From the NCBI GenBank assembly GCA_023432845.1, contig JAEZEY010000410.1, positions 1-11,609 of the forward strand: a stretch of DNA of 11,609 nt, given 5' to 3'. The notes under the pieces were generated by a model. It made no database searches, had not been told where the DNA came from, and was given only the letters and a program-made list of their open reading frames with translations. This document shows, one piece after another, positions 1 to 7,684 of the stretch; the first letter of the stretch is position 1; the number at the start of each line of letters is the position of its first letter. The DNA is from Pseudomonadota bacterium (GTDB lineage Bacteria > Pseudomonadota > Alphaproteobacteria > Rhizobiales > Xanthobacteraceae). The position numbers and the translations under genes are program-made.

Positions 1-2313
1 GCGGCCGGGGCGATTTATATAAATTTTTGCCTGCGCGCCCCGCGCCGCCGCGCCGCCCGCGCCGCCGCCGCCCGGAGGGCGGCGACGTTGGGTGAGCAGG
101 TCGGCGAGACGGTCGGCTTGCGCGTGCGCTTCGGCTCCAAGATTTCGAAGAAGACGCGCATCGAGGTCGTCACCGAAGGCGTGTTCACGCGGCTTGTGCT
201 TGACGATCCGTCGCTCGGCGGTGTCGCCGCCGTGCTGTTCGACGAATTTCACGAACGCTCGCTCGATGCCGACCTCGGCCTCGCTCTGGCACGCGACGTG
301 CAGCAGGGCCTGCGCGAAGACCTGAAAGTTCTGGTGATGTCGGCGACGCTCGATGGCGCGCGCGTCGCGGCGCTGATCGGCGATGCGCCCATTGTCGAGA
401 GCGAAGGTCGCGCCTTCCCGGTCGAGACGCGCTATCTCGGCCGCGATCCGCGCGAGCGTATCGAGCGCCAGGTGGCCGATGCGGCAAAGCGCGCGCTGCG
501 CGCCGATACGGGCTCCCTGCTGGTGTTCCTGCCCGGCGCCGGTGAAATCCGGCGCACCGAGACGATCCTGAAGGACGAGGTGCGCGACCCGGATGTCGAT
601 ATCGTCGCGCTCTATGGCGCGCTGGAGGCACGCGATCAGGACCGCGCCATCTCGCCGGCGCCGCCCGGCAAGCGCAAGGTCGTGCTGGCGACCTCGATCG
701 CCGAAACCTCGCTAACCATCGAAGGCGTGCGCGTCGTCATCGACTCAGGGCTGGCGCGGGTGCCGCGCTACGAGCCGGATGTCGGCCTGACGCGGCTCGA
801 AACCGTGCGCGTGTCGCGTGCGGCGGCCGATCAAAGGCGTGGCCGTGCCGGCCGTACCGAGCCGGGCGTTTGCTACCGGTTGTGGGACGAACCGCAGACC
901 GGGTCGTTCGACGCCTATACGCGGCCGGAAATTCTGTCGGCCGACCTGTCGAGCTTTGTGCTCGATCTGGCGCAATGGGGCGCCAGCGATGCCGCCGGGC
1001 TGGCTTTTCTCGATCCGCCGCCCGCCGCCGCCATGAAGGAGGCGCGAGCGCTGCTGACCGATCTGGGGGCGCTCGATGCGCAGGGCCGCATCACCGGGGA
1101 GGGCCGCAAGCTGCGGGCGCTGCCCTTGCCGCCGCGGCTGGCGCGCATGGTGGTCGATGCGGGCGAACAGGGGGCGGGCGAAATGGCTGCGAATATCGCT
1201 GCTGTACTCACCGAACGCGGCCTCGGCGGCGACGATGTCGATCTCACGCACCGGCTCGACCAATTCCGCCGCGACCGCTCGCGCCGTGCCGAAGATGCGC
1301 GGGCGATGGCAAGGCGCTGGGCTTCCGGCAATGGCGGCGGCGACATGTCCATCGGCGCCATTCTCTCGCTCGCTTATCCCGACCGCGTCGCCAAGAGCCG
1401 GGGTTCGGGCGGCGCGTTCCTGCTCGCCAATGGCCGCGGCGGTCAAGTCGATCCGGCATCAAGCCTGGCCCGGCAGCCCTTCATCGTTGTCGCCGAACTG
1501 ACCGGCGCCGCCAATGCCAGCCGCATCGTGCTGGCCGCGCCGATTTCGCTGGAAGAGATCGAACAGCGGTTCGCCGACAGGATCGAGGACCGCGACGCGG
1601 TGACCTTCGACAATGTTTCCGCGTCCTTGCGCGCGCGGCGTACACGGCGGCTCGGCTCGATCGTGCTGACCGAGCAGGTCAAGCAGGTGACGCCCGACGC
1701 CGACACCGCCCGCATCTTTGCACAGGGACTGATCGCGCAAGGTGTTGGCAAGCTCGACTGGAGCAAGGCGGCGCTGCAGTTGCGCACGCGCGTTCAATTC
1801 CTGCGCAAGGCCGAAGGCGACGAGTGGCCGGACCTGTCCGACGAGGGTCTCGCCAGATCGGCCGCCGACTGGCTTGAGCCGCTATTGATCGACAAGACGG
1901 CGCGCGGCCAGATCGGCGCCGGCGAACTGTTCGACGCCGTGAGCAATCTTGTGCCGTGGAATCTGCGCCGCCGCCTCGACGACGAGGCGCCGACGTACTT
2001 CACCGCGCCGACCGGCACCAACGCCGCCATCGACTACGAAGCCGAGCAAGGCCCCACCATCTCCATCCGCTTGCAGGAGTTGTTTGGCCTGTCGCAGCAT
2101 CCCTCGATTGCCGGCGGCCGGATACCTTTAGTGATCGAACTGCTGTCGCCCGGCCACAAGCCGGTGCAGATCACCCGCGACCTGCCGGGGTTCTGGCGCG
2201 GCTCTTACGCCGATGTCCGCACCGAGATGCGCGGCCGCTATCCGCGCCACCCCTGGCCCGAAAACCCCGCCTCGGCGCTGCCGACCCGGCGGGCCAAGCC
2301 CCGCGGGACATAA
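1..2313 (+). CDS. hrpB: ATP-dependent helicase HrpB, 5'-truncated by the window edge
   Basis: DEAH/DExH-box RNA helicase of the HrpB family; its cellular role in bacteria is poorly defined. The frame is open from nt 1. Codons before the TTG at 88 still read like the family segment PRRLAARAAARRMA, followed by LGEQVGETVG, so that TTG is an internal Leu, not a start. Visible motifs are DEFH (nt 241-252, motif II), SAT (340-348, motif III) and QRRGRAGR (832-855, motif VI), followed by the helicase-associated region and the HrpB C-terminal domain ending in the typical RHPWPENP...KPRG tail. About 770 codons are present against roughly 810-850 in the family, so the N-terminus with the Walker A motif lies outside the window. 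The first ~90 nt are suspect in quality (see findings). The stop is TAA at 2311-2313. The family call is firm. Confidence 0.94.
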   Translation, partial: AAGAIYINFCLRAPRRRAARAAAARRAATLGEQVGETVGLRVRFGSKISKKTRIEVVTEGVFTRLVLDDPSLGGVAAVLFDEFHERSLDADLGLALARDVQQGLREDLKVLVMSATLDGARVAALIGDAPIVESEGRAFPVETRYLGRDPRERIERQVADAAKRALRADTGSLLVFLPGAGEIRRTETILKDEVRDPDVDIVALYGALEARDQDRAISPAPPGKRKVVLATSIAETSLTIEGVRVVIDSGLARVPRYEPDVGLTRLETVRVSRAAADQRRGRAGRTEPGVCYRLWDEPQTGSFDAYTRPEILSADLSSFVLDLAQWGASDAAGLAFLDPPPAAAMKEARALLTDLGALDAQGRITGEGRKLRALPLPPRLARMVVDAGEQGAGEMAANIAAVLTERGLGGDDVDLTHRLDQFRRDRSRRAEDARAMARRWASGNGGGDMSIGAILSLAYPDRVAKSRGSGGAFLLANGRGGQVDPASSLARQPFIVVAELTGAANASRIVLAAPISLEEIEQRFADRIEDRDAVTFDNVSASLRARRTRRLGSIVLTEQVKQVTPDADTARIFAQGLIAQGVGKLDWSKAALQLRTRVQFLRKAEGDEWPDLSDEGLARSAADWLEPLLIDKTARGQIGAGELFDAVSNLVPWNLRRRLDDEAPTYFTAPTGTNAAIDYEAEQGPTISIRLQELFGLSQHPSIAGGRIPLVIELLSPGHKPVQITRDLPGFWRGSYADVRTEMRGRYPRHPWPENPASALPTRRAKPRGT

Positions 2314-2464
2314 GCCGCGCGGTACCCCGAGGCGGGCGGTCCTGCCTTTATTCGGGCGGCTTTTGCGGAGCAATTTGGCCTGCCTGAGCGTTACAGTAAG
2401 CAACTGGCAATTTCACGGCCTTATTGTCCTGCCCGATTTCCCAGCTATCCCCTTCGAGGAATTG

Positions 2465-3964
2465 ATGTATCCGACCCCCAAGCCTGCGCTGCAGCCGAAC
2501 ACCTATGCCTACGAGTCCTCGCCGCTGGTGAAGCCGACCGGCTTCCGCGAATACGACGCGCGCTGGCTGCTGGAGAAGGAAATCAACCTGATGGGCGTGC
2601 AGGCCCTCGGCATGGGCCTCGGCACCCTGATCAAGGAAATGGCCGTCAAGCCCGAGATCGTCACCGGCCATGACTTCCGCGGCTATTCCGCCTCGGTGAA
2701 GATGGCGTTGGTCTCCGGTCTGCTGGCCGCCGGCTGCAAGGTGCACGACATCGGCCTGTGCACGACTCCTATGGCGTATTTTGCACAGTTCGATCTCGAC
2801 GTGCCTTGCGTCGCCATGGTCACGGCCTCGCACAACGACAACGGATGGACTGGAGTAAAGATGGGCGCCAATCGCCCTCTCACCTTCGGACCGCAGGAAA
2901 TGACGCGGCTGAAGGAGATCGTGCTCGGCTCGAAGTTCGATCTGTCGGGCAACGGCTCCTACGATTTCGTCGAAAATTTCCCCGAGCGCTACATCGCCGA
3001 TCTCACCAAGCGGCCGAAGATCAAGCGTAAGCTCAAGGTCGTCGCTGCCTGCGGCAATGGCACGGCTGGCGCGTTCGCGCCGCGCATCCTCGAAGCCATC
3101 GGCTGCGAGGTCGTACCGCTCGACTGCGAGCTCGACCACACCTTCCCGCGCTATAATCCGAACACCGAAGACATGAAGATGTTGCACGCCATGCGCGATG
3201 CGGTGCTGATGAACAAGGCCGACGTTGCACTCGGCTTCGACGGCGACGGCGACCGCTGCGGCGTGGTCGACAATGAGGGCGAGGAGATTTTTGCCGACAA
3301 GGTCGGCGTCATGCTGGCGCGTGACATGTCGGCGCTGCACAAGAATTCCACTTTTGTGGTCGACGTGAAATCGACCGGCCTGTTCCTGACCGATCCGGTG
3401 CTGAAGGCCAACGGCGTCAAGGCCGATTACTGGAAGACGGGGCATTCCTATATCAAGCGCCGCGTCAACGAGCTTGGCGCCATTGCCGGGTTCGAGAAGT
3501 CGGGTCACTTCTTCTTCAACAAGCCGTTCGGCCGCGGCTATGACGACGGCATGATCTTCGCGCTGGCGGTCTGCGACATGCTCGACCGCAGCCCGGACAA
3601 GACCATGGCCGACCTGCGTAAGGCGCTGCCCAAAACATGGGGCTCGCCGACCATGGCGCCGCACTGCGACGACGAGAAGAAATACGGCATCGTCGACGCC
3701 GTGGTGAAGCACTTCGAGGAGTTGAAGAAGGACGGCATGCGCTTTGCCGGCGAGCCGATCCGCGATCTCGTCACCGTCAACGGCGTGCGCGTCACGGTGG
3801 CCGACGGCACCTGGGGGCTGGTGCGCGCCTCCTCGAACAAGCCGGAACTGGTGGTCGTGGTCGAAAGCCCAGTGTCGGAAGCCCGCATGCGCGAGATGTT
3901 CAAGGCGGTCGACGGTGTGCTGCGGAAACACCCGGAAGTCGGCGAGTACAACCAGACGATTTGA
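2465..3964 (+). CDS. manB: Phosphomannomutase/phosphoglucomutase
   Basis: Cytosolic alpha-D-phosphohexomutase that interconverts 1- and 6-phosphates of mannose and/or glucose, feeding nucleotide-sugar synthesis for LPS, capsule or exopolysaccharide. The 499-residue product carries all four active-site loops: the phosphoserine loop TASHN (Ser122), the Mg2+ loop DGDGDR (residues 259-264), the sugar-recognition loop EKSGH (344-348) and the phosphate-binding loop RASSN (454-458). It is slightly longer than AlgC-type enzymes (about 460) because of an N-terminal extension of some 30 residues. The ATG at 2465 is chosen because GAGGA lies at 2456-2460 just upstream; the open frame extends further 5' only by running through the end of hrpB. 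The gene stands alone, 151 nt after hrpB. Substrate preference cannot be read from sequence, so the symbol is approximate (algC or pmm-pgm are alternatives). Confidence 0.93.
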   Translation: MYPTPKPALQPNTYAYESSPLVKPTGFREYDARWLLEKEINLMGVQALGMGLGTLIKEMAVKPEIVTGHDFRGYSASVKMALVSGLLAAGCKVHDIGLCTTPMAYFAQFDLDVPCVAMVTASHNDNGWTGVKMGANRPLTFGPQEMTRLKEIVLGSKFDLSGNGSYDFVENFPERYIADLTKRPKIKRKLKVVAACGNGTAGAFAPRILEAIGCEVVPLDCELDHTFPRYNPNTEDMKMLHAMRDAVLMNKADVALGFDGDGDRCGVVDNEGEEIFADKVGVMLARDMSALHKNSTFVVDVKSTGLFLTDPVLKANGVKADYWKTGHSYIKRRVNELGAIAGFEKSGHFFFNKPFGRGYDDGMIFALAVCDMLDRSPDKTMADLRKALPKTWGSPTMAPHCDDEKKYGIVDAVVKHFEELKKDGMRFAGEPIRDLVTVNGVRVTVADGTWGLVRASSNKPELVVVVESPVSEARMREMFKAVDGVLRKHPEVGEYNQTI

Positions 3965-3995
3965 TCGTCAGTTGCTCCTAACGGAAGAGTCTTGT

Positions 3996-4018
3996 GCCGG
4001 CGACGCCTAGTCGCTGGT
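3996..4018 (+). terminator. Possible terminator hairpin after the phosphohexomutase gene
   Basis: A 9-bp stem (3996-4004 with 4010-4018, including two G-U pairs) closes a 5-nt loop (GCCTA), 31 nt after the phosphohexomutase stop and upstream of the next gene's promoter. No T-run follows, so intrinsic termination is uncertain. Confidence 0.3.
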
Positions 4019-4034
4019 CGGGCTTAGGCGGGAA

Positions 4035-4063
4035 TTGCCGAGAACATAAAGTTGCATTATGAT
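4035..4063 (+). promoter_or_regulatory. Candidate sigma70-type promoter of the EEP-family gene
   Basis: TTGCCG (4035-4040, 4/6 to the -35 consensus) is followed after exactly 17 nt by TATGAT (4058-4063, 5/6 to the -10 consensus). The predicted transcript start near 4070 leaves a leader of about 19 nt that contains AGGGGG (4077-4082), 6 nt before the ATG at 4089. The upstream in-frame ATG at 4059 lies inside the -10 element and so could not be on this transcript. Confidence 0.55.
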
Positions 4064-4088
4064 TGCTCGCAACCATAGGGGGCGAGCC

Positions 4089-5156
4089 ATGGTCATGTAT
4101 GCGGGACTGCGCCGCTGGACGGACAACGCCAAACGCGACCGGACGATTGAGCGACTTCTTCAATTGCGGGCGGGCCTCGCGAAGGACATCACCAGTAGAA
4201 ACAAGCAGGAGTCTTTCCATCTCGCCACCTGGAACATCCGTGATTTCGGCGGGTCGCGGCTCAATCCGTCGCCGCGAAGTCCGGAATATTTGCTGTATAT
4301 CGCCGAAATAATATCGGCCTTCGATCTGGTTGCGGTTCAGGAAGTCAACGAGAATCTGGCCGACTTTCTCGCCGTCATGCGCCTGCTCGGTCCTTACTGG
4401 AATTACATCGTCACCGATCAGAGCGGCAACATGGAGCGCCTGGCTTTCGTCTACGACACGCGCAAAATTCTGTTTCGGCGCGTTGCCGGAGAGATCGTGC
4501 TGCCGGAGAAAAACAAGAAGCCGGTGACGCAGTTCAACCGCACGCCGTTCCTGGTGGCGTTCCAGGCCGGTTGGTTCAAATTCAACATCTGCACGGTTCA
4601 TATCTACTACGGCTCGGCCTCGGATACGGCGAAGCGCAAGCAGGAGATCGCCGACATTGCTGGCTTCTTCACCAAGCGGCAGAAGAAGGACGGCGAGAGC
4701 TATATCCTGCTGGGAGACTTCAATATCCTCAATCCCAAAGATCCGACGATGGCGGCGCTGCTCGGCGGCGGTTTCGAGGTTCGTCCGGAGTTGCGCAAGC
4801 CGACGGCACTGGCCAGCGCCAACTATTACGATCAGATCGCTCTGCGAACGCAGAATAAGCAATTCGAGATCAGCGCTGCCGGCATTTTCCGCTGGCAGGA
4901 CTATGTCTATGGTGACGGCGACTATTCGGCCTACAAGCCGGAGATGCCGACGAAGACCGCCAAGGTCAAGCCGGCCAAGACCGATCTCGCCGCCTACAAA
5001 AAGTGGCGGACATGGCAGATGTCGGACCATCTGCCGCTGTGGACCGAGATCAAGATGGACTTCACCGACTCCTATCTGCGCAGCCTGAAGGCCGGGGCGG
5101 AACCGCTGGCCAATTTCGCGCCGCGAGGCGGAGCCCGGGCCGAAGCCGGTAGCTGA
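4089..5156 (+). CDS. Endonuclease/exonuclease/phosphatase (DNase I-like) family protein
   Basis: Predicted metal-dependent phosphodiesterase of the EEP superfamily, closest in feel to MnuA/DNase I-like nucleases; the substrate is unknown. In the 355-residue product from ATG 4089 the catalytic set is complete: WNI (Asn49), QEV (Glu85), the VHI His171, the GDFN motif (Asp210, Asn212) and the SDH motif (Asp313, His314). The N-terminal ~40 residues are basic and no signal peptide or membrane segment is seen, so a cytoplasmic location is inferred. A Lys/Pro-rich segment (about residues 283-306) precedes the last catalytic motif, and the C-terminus ends in a short Gly/Ala/Arg-rich tail. The start is set by AGGGGG with 6-nt spacing and by the promoter; ATG 4059 is the alternative. 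It appears to be a single-gene transcription unit; neighbours give no functional clue. Confidence 0.85.
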   Translation: MVMYAGLRRWTDNAKRDRTIERLLQLRAGLAKDITSRNKQESFHLATWNIRDFGGSRLNPSPRSPEYLLYIAEIISAFDLVAVQEVNENLADFLAVMRLLGPYWNYIVTDQSGNMERLAFVYDTRKILFRRVAGEIVLPEKNKKPVTQFNRTPFLVAFQAGWFKFNICTVHIYYGSASDTAKRKQEIADIAGFFTKRQKKDGESYILLGDFNILNPKDPTMAALLGGGFEVRPELRKPTALASANYYDQIALRTQNKQFEISAAGIFRWQDYVYGDGDYSAYKPEMPTKTAKVKPAKTDLAAYKKWRTWQMSDHLPLWTEIKMDFTDSYLRSLKAGAEPLANFAPRGGARAEAGS

Positions 5157-5198
5157 GCCGCCGAAAGCGGCCTAACGCAAACTATCTTTCAAGACATT

Positions 5199-5217
5199 GC
5201 GGGTACCGGGCACCCGC
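5199..5217. promoter_or_regulatory. Inverted repeat upstream of the FAD monooxygenase gene
   Basis: GCGGGT (5199-5204) and ACCCGC (5212-5217) form a perfect 6-bp inverted repeat with a 7-nt gap, 21 nt before the monooxygenase ATG. It overlaps a poor -35-like TTGCGG (5197-5202) and precedes a -10-like TATGAC (5222-5227), 19 nt apart. A repressor operator is possible, but so is chance in GC-rich DNA. Confidence 0.2.
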
Positions 5218-5238
5218 GCGGTATGACACACTCGCGCC

Positions 5239-6366
5239 ATGCGCATCGCCATCCTCGGCGCCGGCCCGGCCGGCCTTTATCTCGCTTTTCTGATCAAGCG
5301 CCGCAAGCCGAATGCCGACGTCACGGTGATCGAGCAGAACCCGGCCGATGCCACGTTCGGTTTCGGCGTAGTATTCTCCGATCGCGCGCTTGAATTCCTG
5401 CGCGAGGACGACGAGGAGACCTACGCCGCCATCGTGCCGGCGATGGAAGTCTGGCACAACATGACGCTCGATCACCCCAGAGAGCGCATCGTCATCGACG
5501 GCATCGGTTTCGCCGGCATCGAGCGGCTGAAGCTGCTGCAACTGTTACAGGCGCGCGCGGCGTCGGTGAACGTCACGGCGATTTATGGCTGCGTGGTGAA
5601 ATCGCTTGATGAACTCGACGAATTTGACGTTGTCGTCGGCGCCGACGGCGTCAACTCGCTGGTGCGGCGCACCTTCGCCAATGAGCTCGGCGCCACGGTC
5701 GGCCATCTCACCAACCGTTTCGCCTGGTTCGGCACCGGGCAGGTGTTCGAGACTTTGACGCAGACCTTCGTCGATACCGAGTGGGGACCGTTCAACGCGC
5801 ATCACTACCGCTACGCGCCGGACCGCTCGACTTTCATCGTCGAGACCGGCGCAGACGCGTTCGCGCGCGCCGGGCTGGCGGGAATGGACCCGGCGCAATC
5901 GCAGACTTTCTGCGAGAAGGTCTTCGCCGCGACGCTTGATGGCGAGCCGCTGATCGCCAACAATTCGATCTGGCGGCAGTTTCCGCTGGTGCACAATGCG
6001 CGCTGGTCGCACGGCAAATATGTGCTGATGGGCGATGCGCTGCACACCGCGCATTTCTCTATCGGCTCAGGCACGCGGCTGGCGCTGGAAGACGCTATCG
6101 CCCTCGACAAGGCCTTGGCCGCCCAGCCGACGGATGTGCCGGCGGCCTTTGCCGCCTACGAGGCGGCGCGCCGCCCGGTGCTTGAGAAACTGGTCGGCGG
6201 CGCCAATGACAGCGCCAACTGGTACGAACATTTCGGCGAGCACATGAAGCTTGCGCCCGCCGATTTCGCCATGAGCTACATCACGCGCTCCGGGCGCGTC
6301 GATATCGAGCGGCTGCGGAAATTGTCGCCGGGGTTTGTGGCGTGGTGGGAGAAGGCGAAAACGTAA
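5239..6366 (+). CDS. FAD-dependent monooxygenase (PHBH fold; salicylyl-/anthraniloyl-CoA hydroxylase-like)
   Basis: Class A flavoprotein aromatic hydroxylase that would use NAD(P)H and O2. The 375-residue product has the N-terminal dinucleotide motif GAGPAG (residues 7-12) with acidic Glu32 ending strand 2, the DG motif (GADG, 134-137) and the second FAD motif GDALH (265-269), followed by a helix rich in Ala, Leu and Glu. The N-terminus, the TFGFGVVFSD segment (39-48) and the C-terminal YITRSGRVDIERL segment (347-359) resemble the flavin domain of salicylyl-CoA 5-hydroxylase and anthraniloyl-CoA monooxygenase. The large enzymes of that group carry a C-terminal old-yellow-enzyme-like domain, which is absent here. 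The start at ATG 5239 has no clear ribosome site, and the leader may be very short. It is convergent with the SH3 gene (16 nt between stops). The family is firm; the substrate is inference. Confidence 0.88.
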   Translation: MRIAILGAGPAGLYLAFLIKRRKPNADVTVIEQNPADATFGFGVVFSDRALEFLREDDEETYAAIVPAMEVWHNMTLDHPRERIVIDGIGFAGIERLKLLQLLQARAASVNVTAIYGCVVKSLDELDEFDVVVGADGVNSLVRRTFANELGATVGHLTNRFAWFGTGQVFETLTQTFVDTEWGPFNAHHYRYAPDRSTFIVETGADAFARAGLAGMDPAQSQTFCEKVFAATLDGEPLIANNSIWRQFPLVHNARWSHGKYVLMGDALHTAHFSIGSGTRLALEDAIALDKALAAQPTDVPAAFAAYEAARRPVLEKLVGGANDSANWYEHFGEHMKLAPADFAMSYITRSGRVDIERLRKLSPGFVAWWEKAKT

Positions 6367-6372
6367 CGACGG

Positions 6373-6393
6373 GCAGCGTCAATCACTCGCTGC
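6373..6393. terminator. Weak hairpin between convergent genes
   Basis: GCAGCG (6373-6378) pairs with CGCTGC (6388-6393) around a 9-nt loop. It spans the 16-nt gap and the stop codon of the minus-strand gene. It could slow transcription from both sides, but it lacks T-runs. Confidence 0.22.
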
Positions 6394-7651
6394 AGTTGCC
6401 GCGCGGCTTGTGGATCGTCACGCTGGAGAGAATGATTGCATCTTGCGACCAAGCCAGTCCGATGTCGGCAGTGCCGCCCGTGGGGCAGGCATTGCTGTCG
6501 CCCTTGCGCCATAGCGGCGTAAACGCCGTTAGCGTCTTATAATTTGGGAAAATGCCCTTCCAGGCGCCCAGACCGGCGGGCAGGCGCTTTTCCAATGTCT
6601 TTAGCCAGGAGTCCGTATCGACATCAGTCCAGCGGCCGTCGCGCCAAAGATAGAGGGCTTCGTGATTGAAATTGCCGGTGCCGCTTTCCGAGCCGGGGAT
6701 ATGCAGGAGGGTTCTTGGACCGGTGCGCAAAATCTCCGGCTTGCCGAAGGTGACGTTGTCGCCGTCCGGCGCAAGCCGCAACCGCAGTTTCTCATCATGG
6801 CGCCGCTCGAAGACGACGGCGCGCGTTTCGGTGGCGACGCCTTCCTTGGTGGTGGCGATGGCGTAGATTGCGTAGAGGAAGGCGCGGCGGTCCACGGCGC
6901 CGACGTCACCGAATGTCTTGACCGTACAGGTTTCGCCTTCGAGAAGATCCAGAACGCCCCGGATGCAGACGCTTCGCGCGTCGGCTTCGGTATAGGGCAC
7001 GTCGAATGGCGTCGGCGCATAGCCCGAATCGCAAGTCGTCACTTGTGTGCTGCAGGCCCGCTCGTTCCAGCCGCGCAACGGCTTGGCCTTTGGTGCAACC
7101 GACGGCGCCAGCCGGATTGTTACATCGACGAAATGGCTGACGCAGCCGTGAACTGCCATCACCTCGTAGCTGTCCGGCCCGTAGGCACTGCCGTCCTTCA
7201 ACTCGCCGGAGAGTTTCGCGATCACCTTGGCGTCGACGTCCGGGGCATCGCGCAGCACGCCGCCGCCAAGCGTAAAGCCGACCAGACGGCCGGAAATCCA
7301 CCCGGGTCCTTTGAACACCAGCTTGTCATCCGATCCGGCGTGCGCGTCGCGGATCAGCAGCCAGCCGTCCCTGGCGCCGATGATATGAAACTCGGCGCCG
7401 ACGAGATCGTCCGCGCCGGGCTCAATCGGCTCGCGTGGCGGCAGGTGGCCGATGATCGGCGCCCGCGCGTTCGGGGCGGCACGTATATTGGTGCCGCGTG
7501 GATCGATGTCCTTGTTGTAGCCTCTGGTGTCGCATTGACCTGCTCCTGCGGTCTCGGCCTGTGTCGCCAGTACCGGCGAAGCCAGGACGCAAGCGATTGC
7601 CACGATAACCCAGCCTGCCCCTGTTGTTTTCGTGGAATGCATCCCCGCCAT
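6383..7651 (-). CDS. Exported SH3-domain protein with eight cysteines, function unknown
   Basis: 422-residue product with a clear Sec signal: Lys8, hydrophobic core about residues 14-28, and a likely cleavage after the SPVLA stretch (25-29) or shortly beyond. The first mature domain (about 40-125) looks like a bacterial SH3 (SH3_3/SH3b) domain, with the hallmark GTNIRAAPN segment (53-61) and DGWLLI (95-100). A second SH3-like repeat (about 126-180) begins LGGGVLRDAP. The remaining ~230 residues match nothing I recognise. The mature part has eight cysteines (40, 170, 200, 207, 229, 242, 389, 420), an even number that suits periplasmic disulfides. The start at 7651 is backed by GGAG with a 7-nt gap; Met4 is the alternative. 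It lies 33 nt downstream of the SDR gene, so co-transcription is likely. Confidence 0.82.
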   Translation of the reverse strand: MAGMHSTKTTGAGWVIVAIACVLASPVLATQAETAGAGQCDTRGYNKDIDPRGTNIRAAPNARAPIIGHLPPREPIEPGADDLVGAEFHIIGARDGWLLIRDAHAGSDDKLVFKGPGWISGRLVGFTLGGGVLRDAPDVDAKVIAKLSGELKDGSAYGPDSYEVMAVHGCVSHFVDVTIRLAPSVAPKAKPLRGWNERACSTQVTTCDSGYAPTPFDVPYTEADARSVCIRGVLDLLEGETCTVKTFGDVGAVDRRAFLYAIYAIATTKEGVATETRAVVFERRHDEKLRLRLAPDGDNVTFGKPEILRTGPRTLLHIPGSESGTGNFNHEALYLWRDGRWTDVDTDSWLKTLEKRLPAGLGAWKGIFPNYKTLTAFTPLWRKGDSNACPTGGTADIGLAWSQDAIILSSVTIHKPRGNCSE

Positions 7652-7684
7652 GCGATTGCTCCATACCGCCGCGCGCGGCAGCCG

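Noticed and set aside
2326..2364. Possible terminator after hrpB
   Set aside because: CCCGA/TCGGG with an inner GGC/GCC pairs only with a 5-nt bulge and has just four T's a few nt later; too weak to call.
2213..2464. N-terminal extension of the phosphohexomutase
   Set aside because: The frame is open but overlaps the hrpB 3' end, is Pro/Arg-rich and unlike the family; GAGGA supports ATG 2465.
2348..3931. Long minus-strand open frame (527 codons) opposite the phosphohexomutase gene
   Set aside because: The plus strand encodes a complete enzyme with all four active-site loops. The antisense product is His/Ala/Val-rich with no domain, as expected for the shadow of a GC-rich gene.
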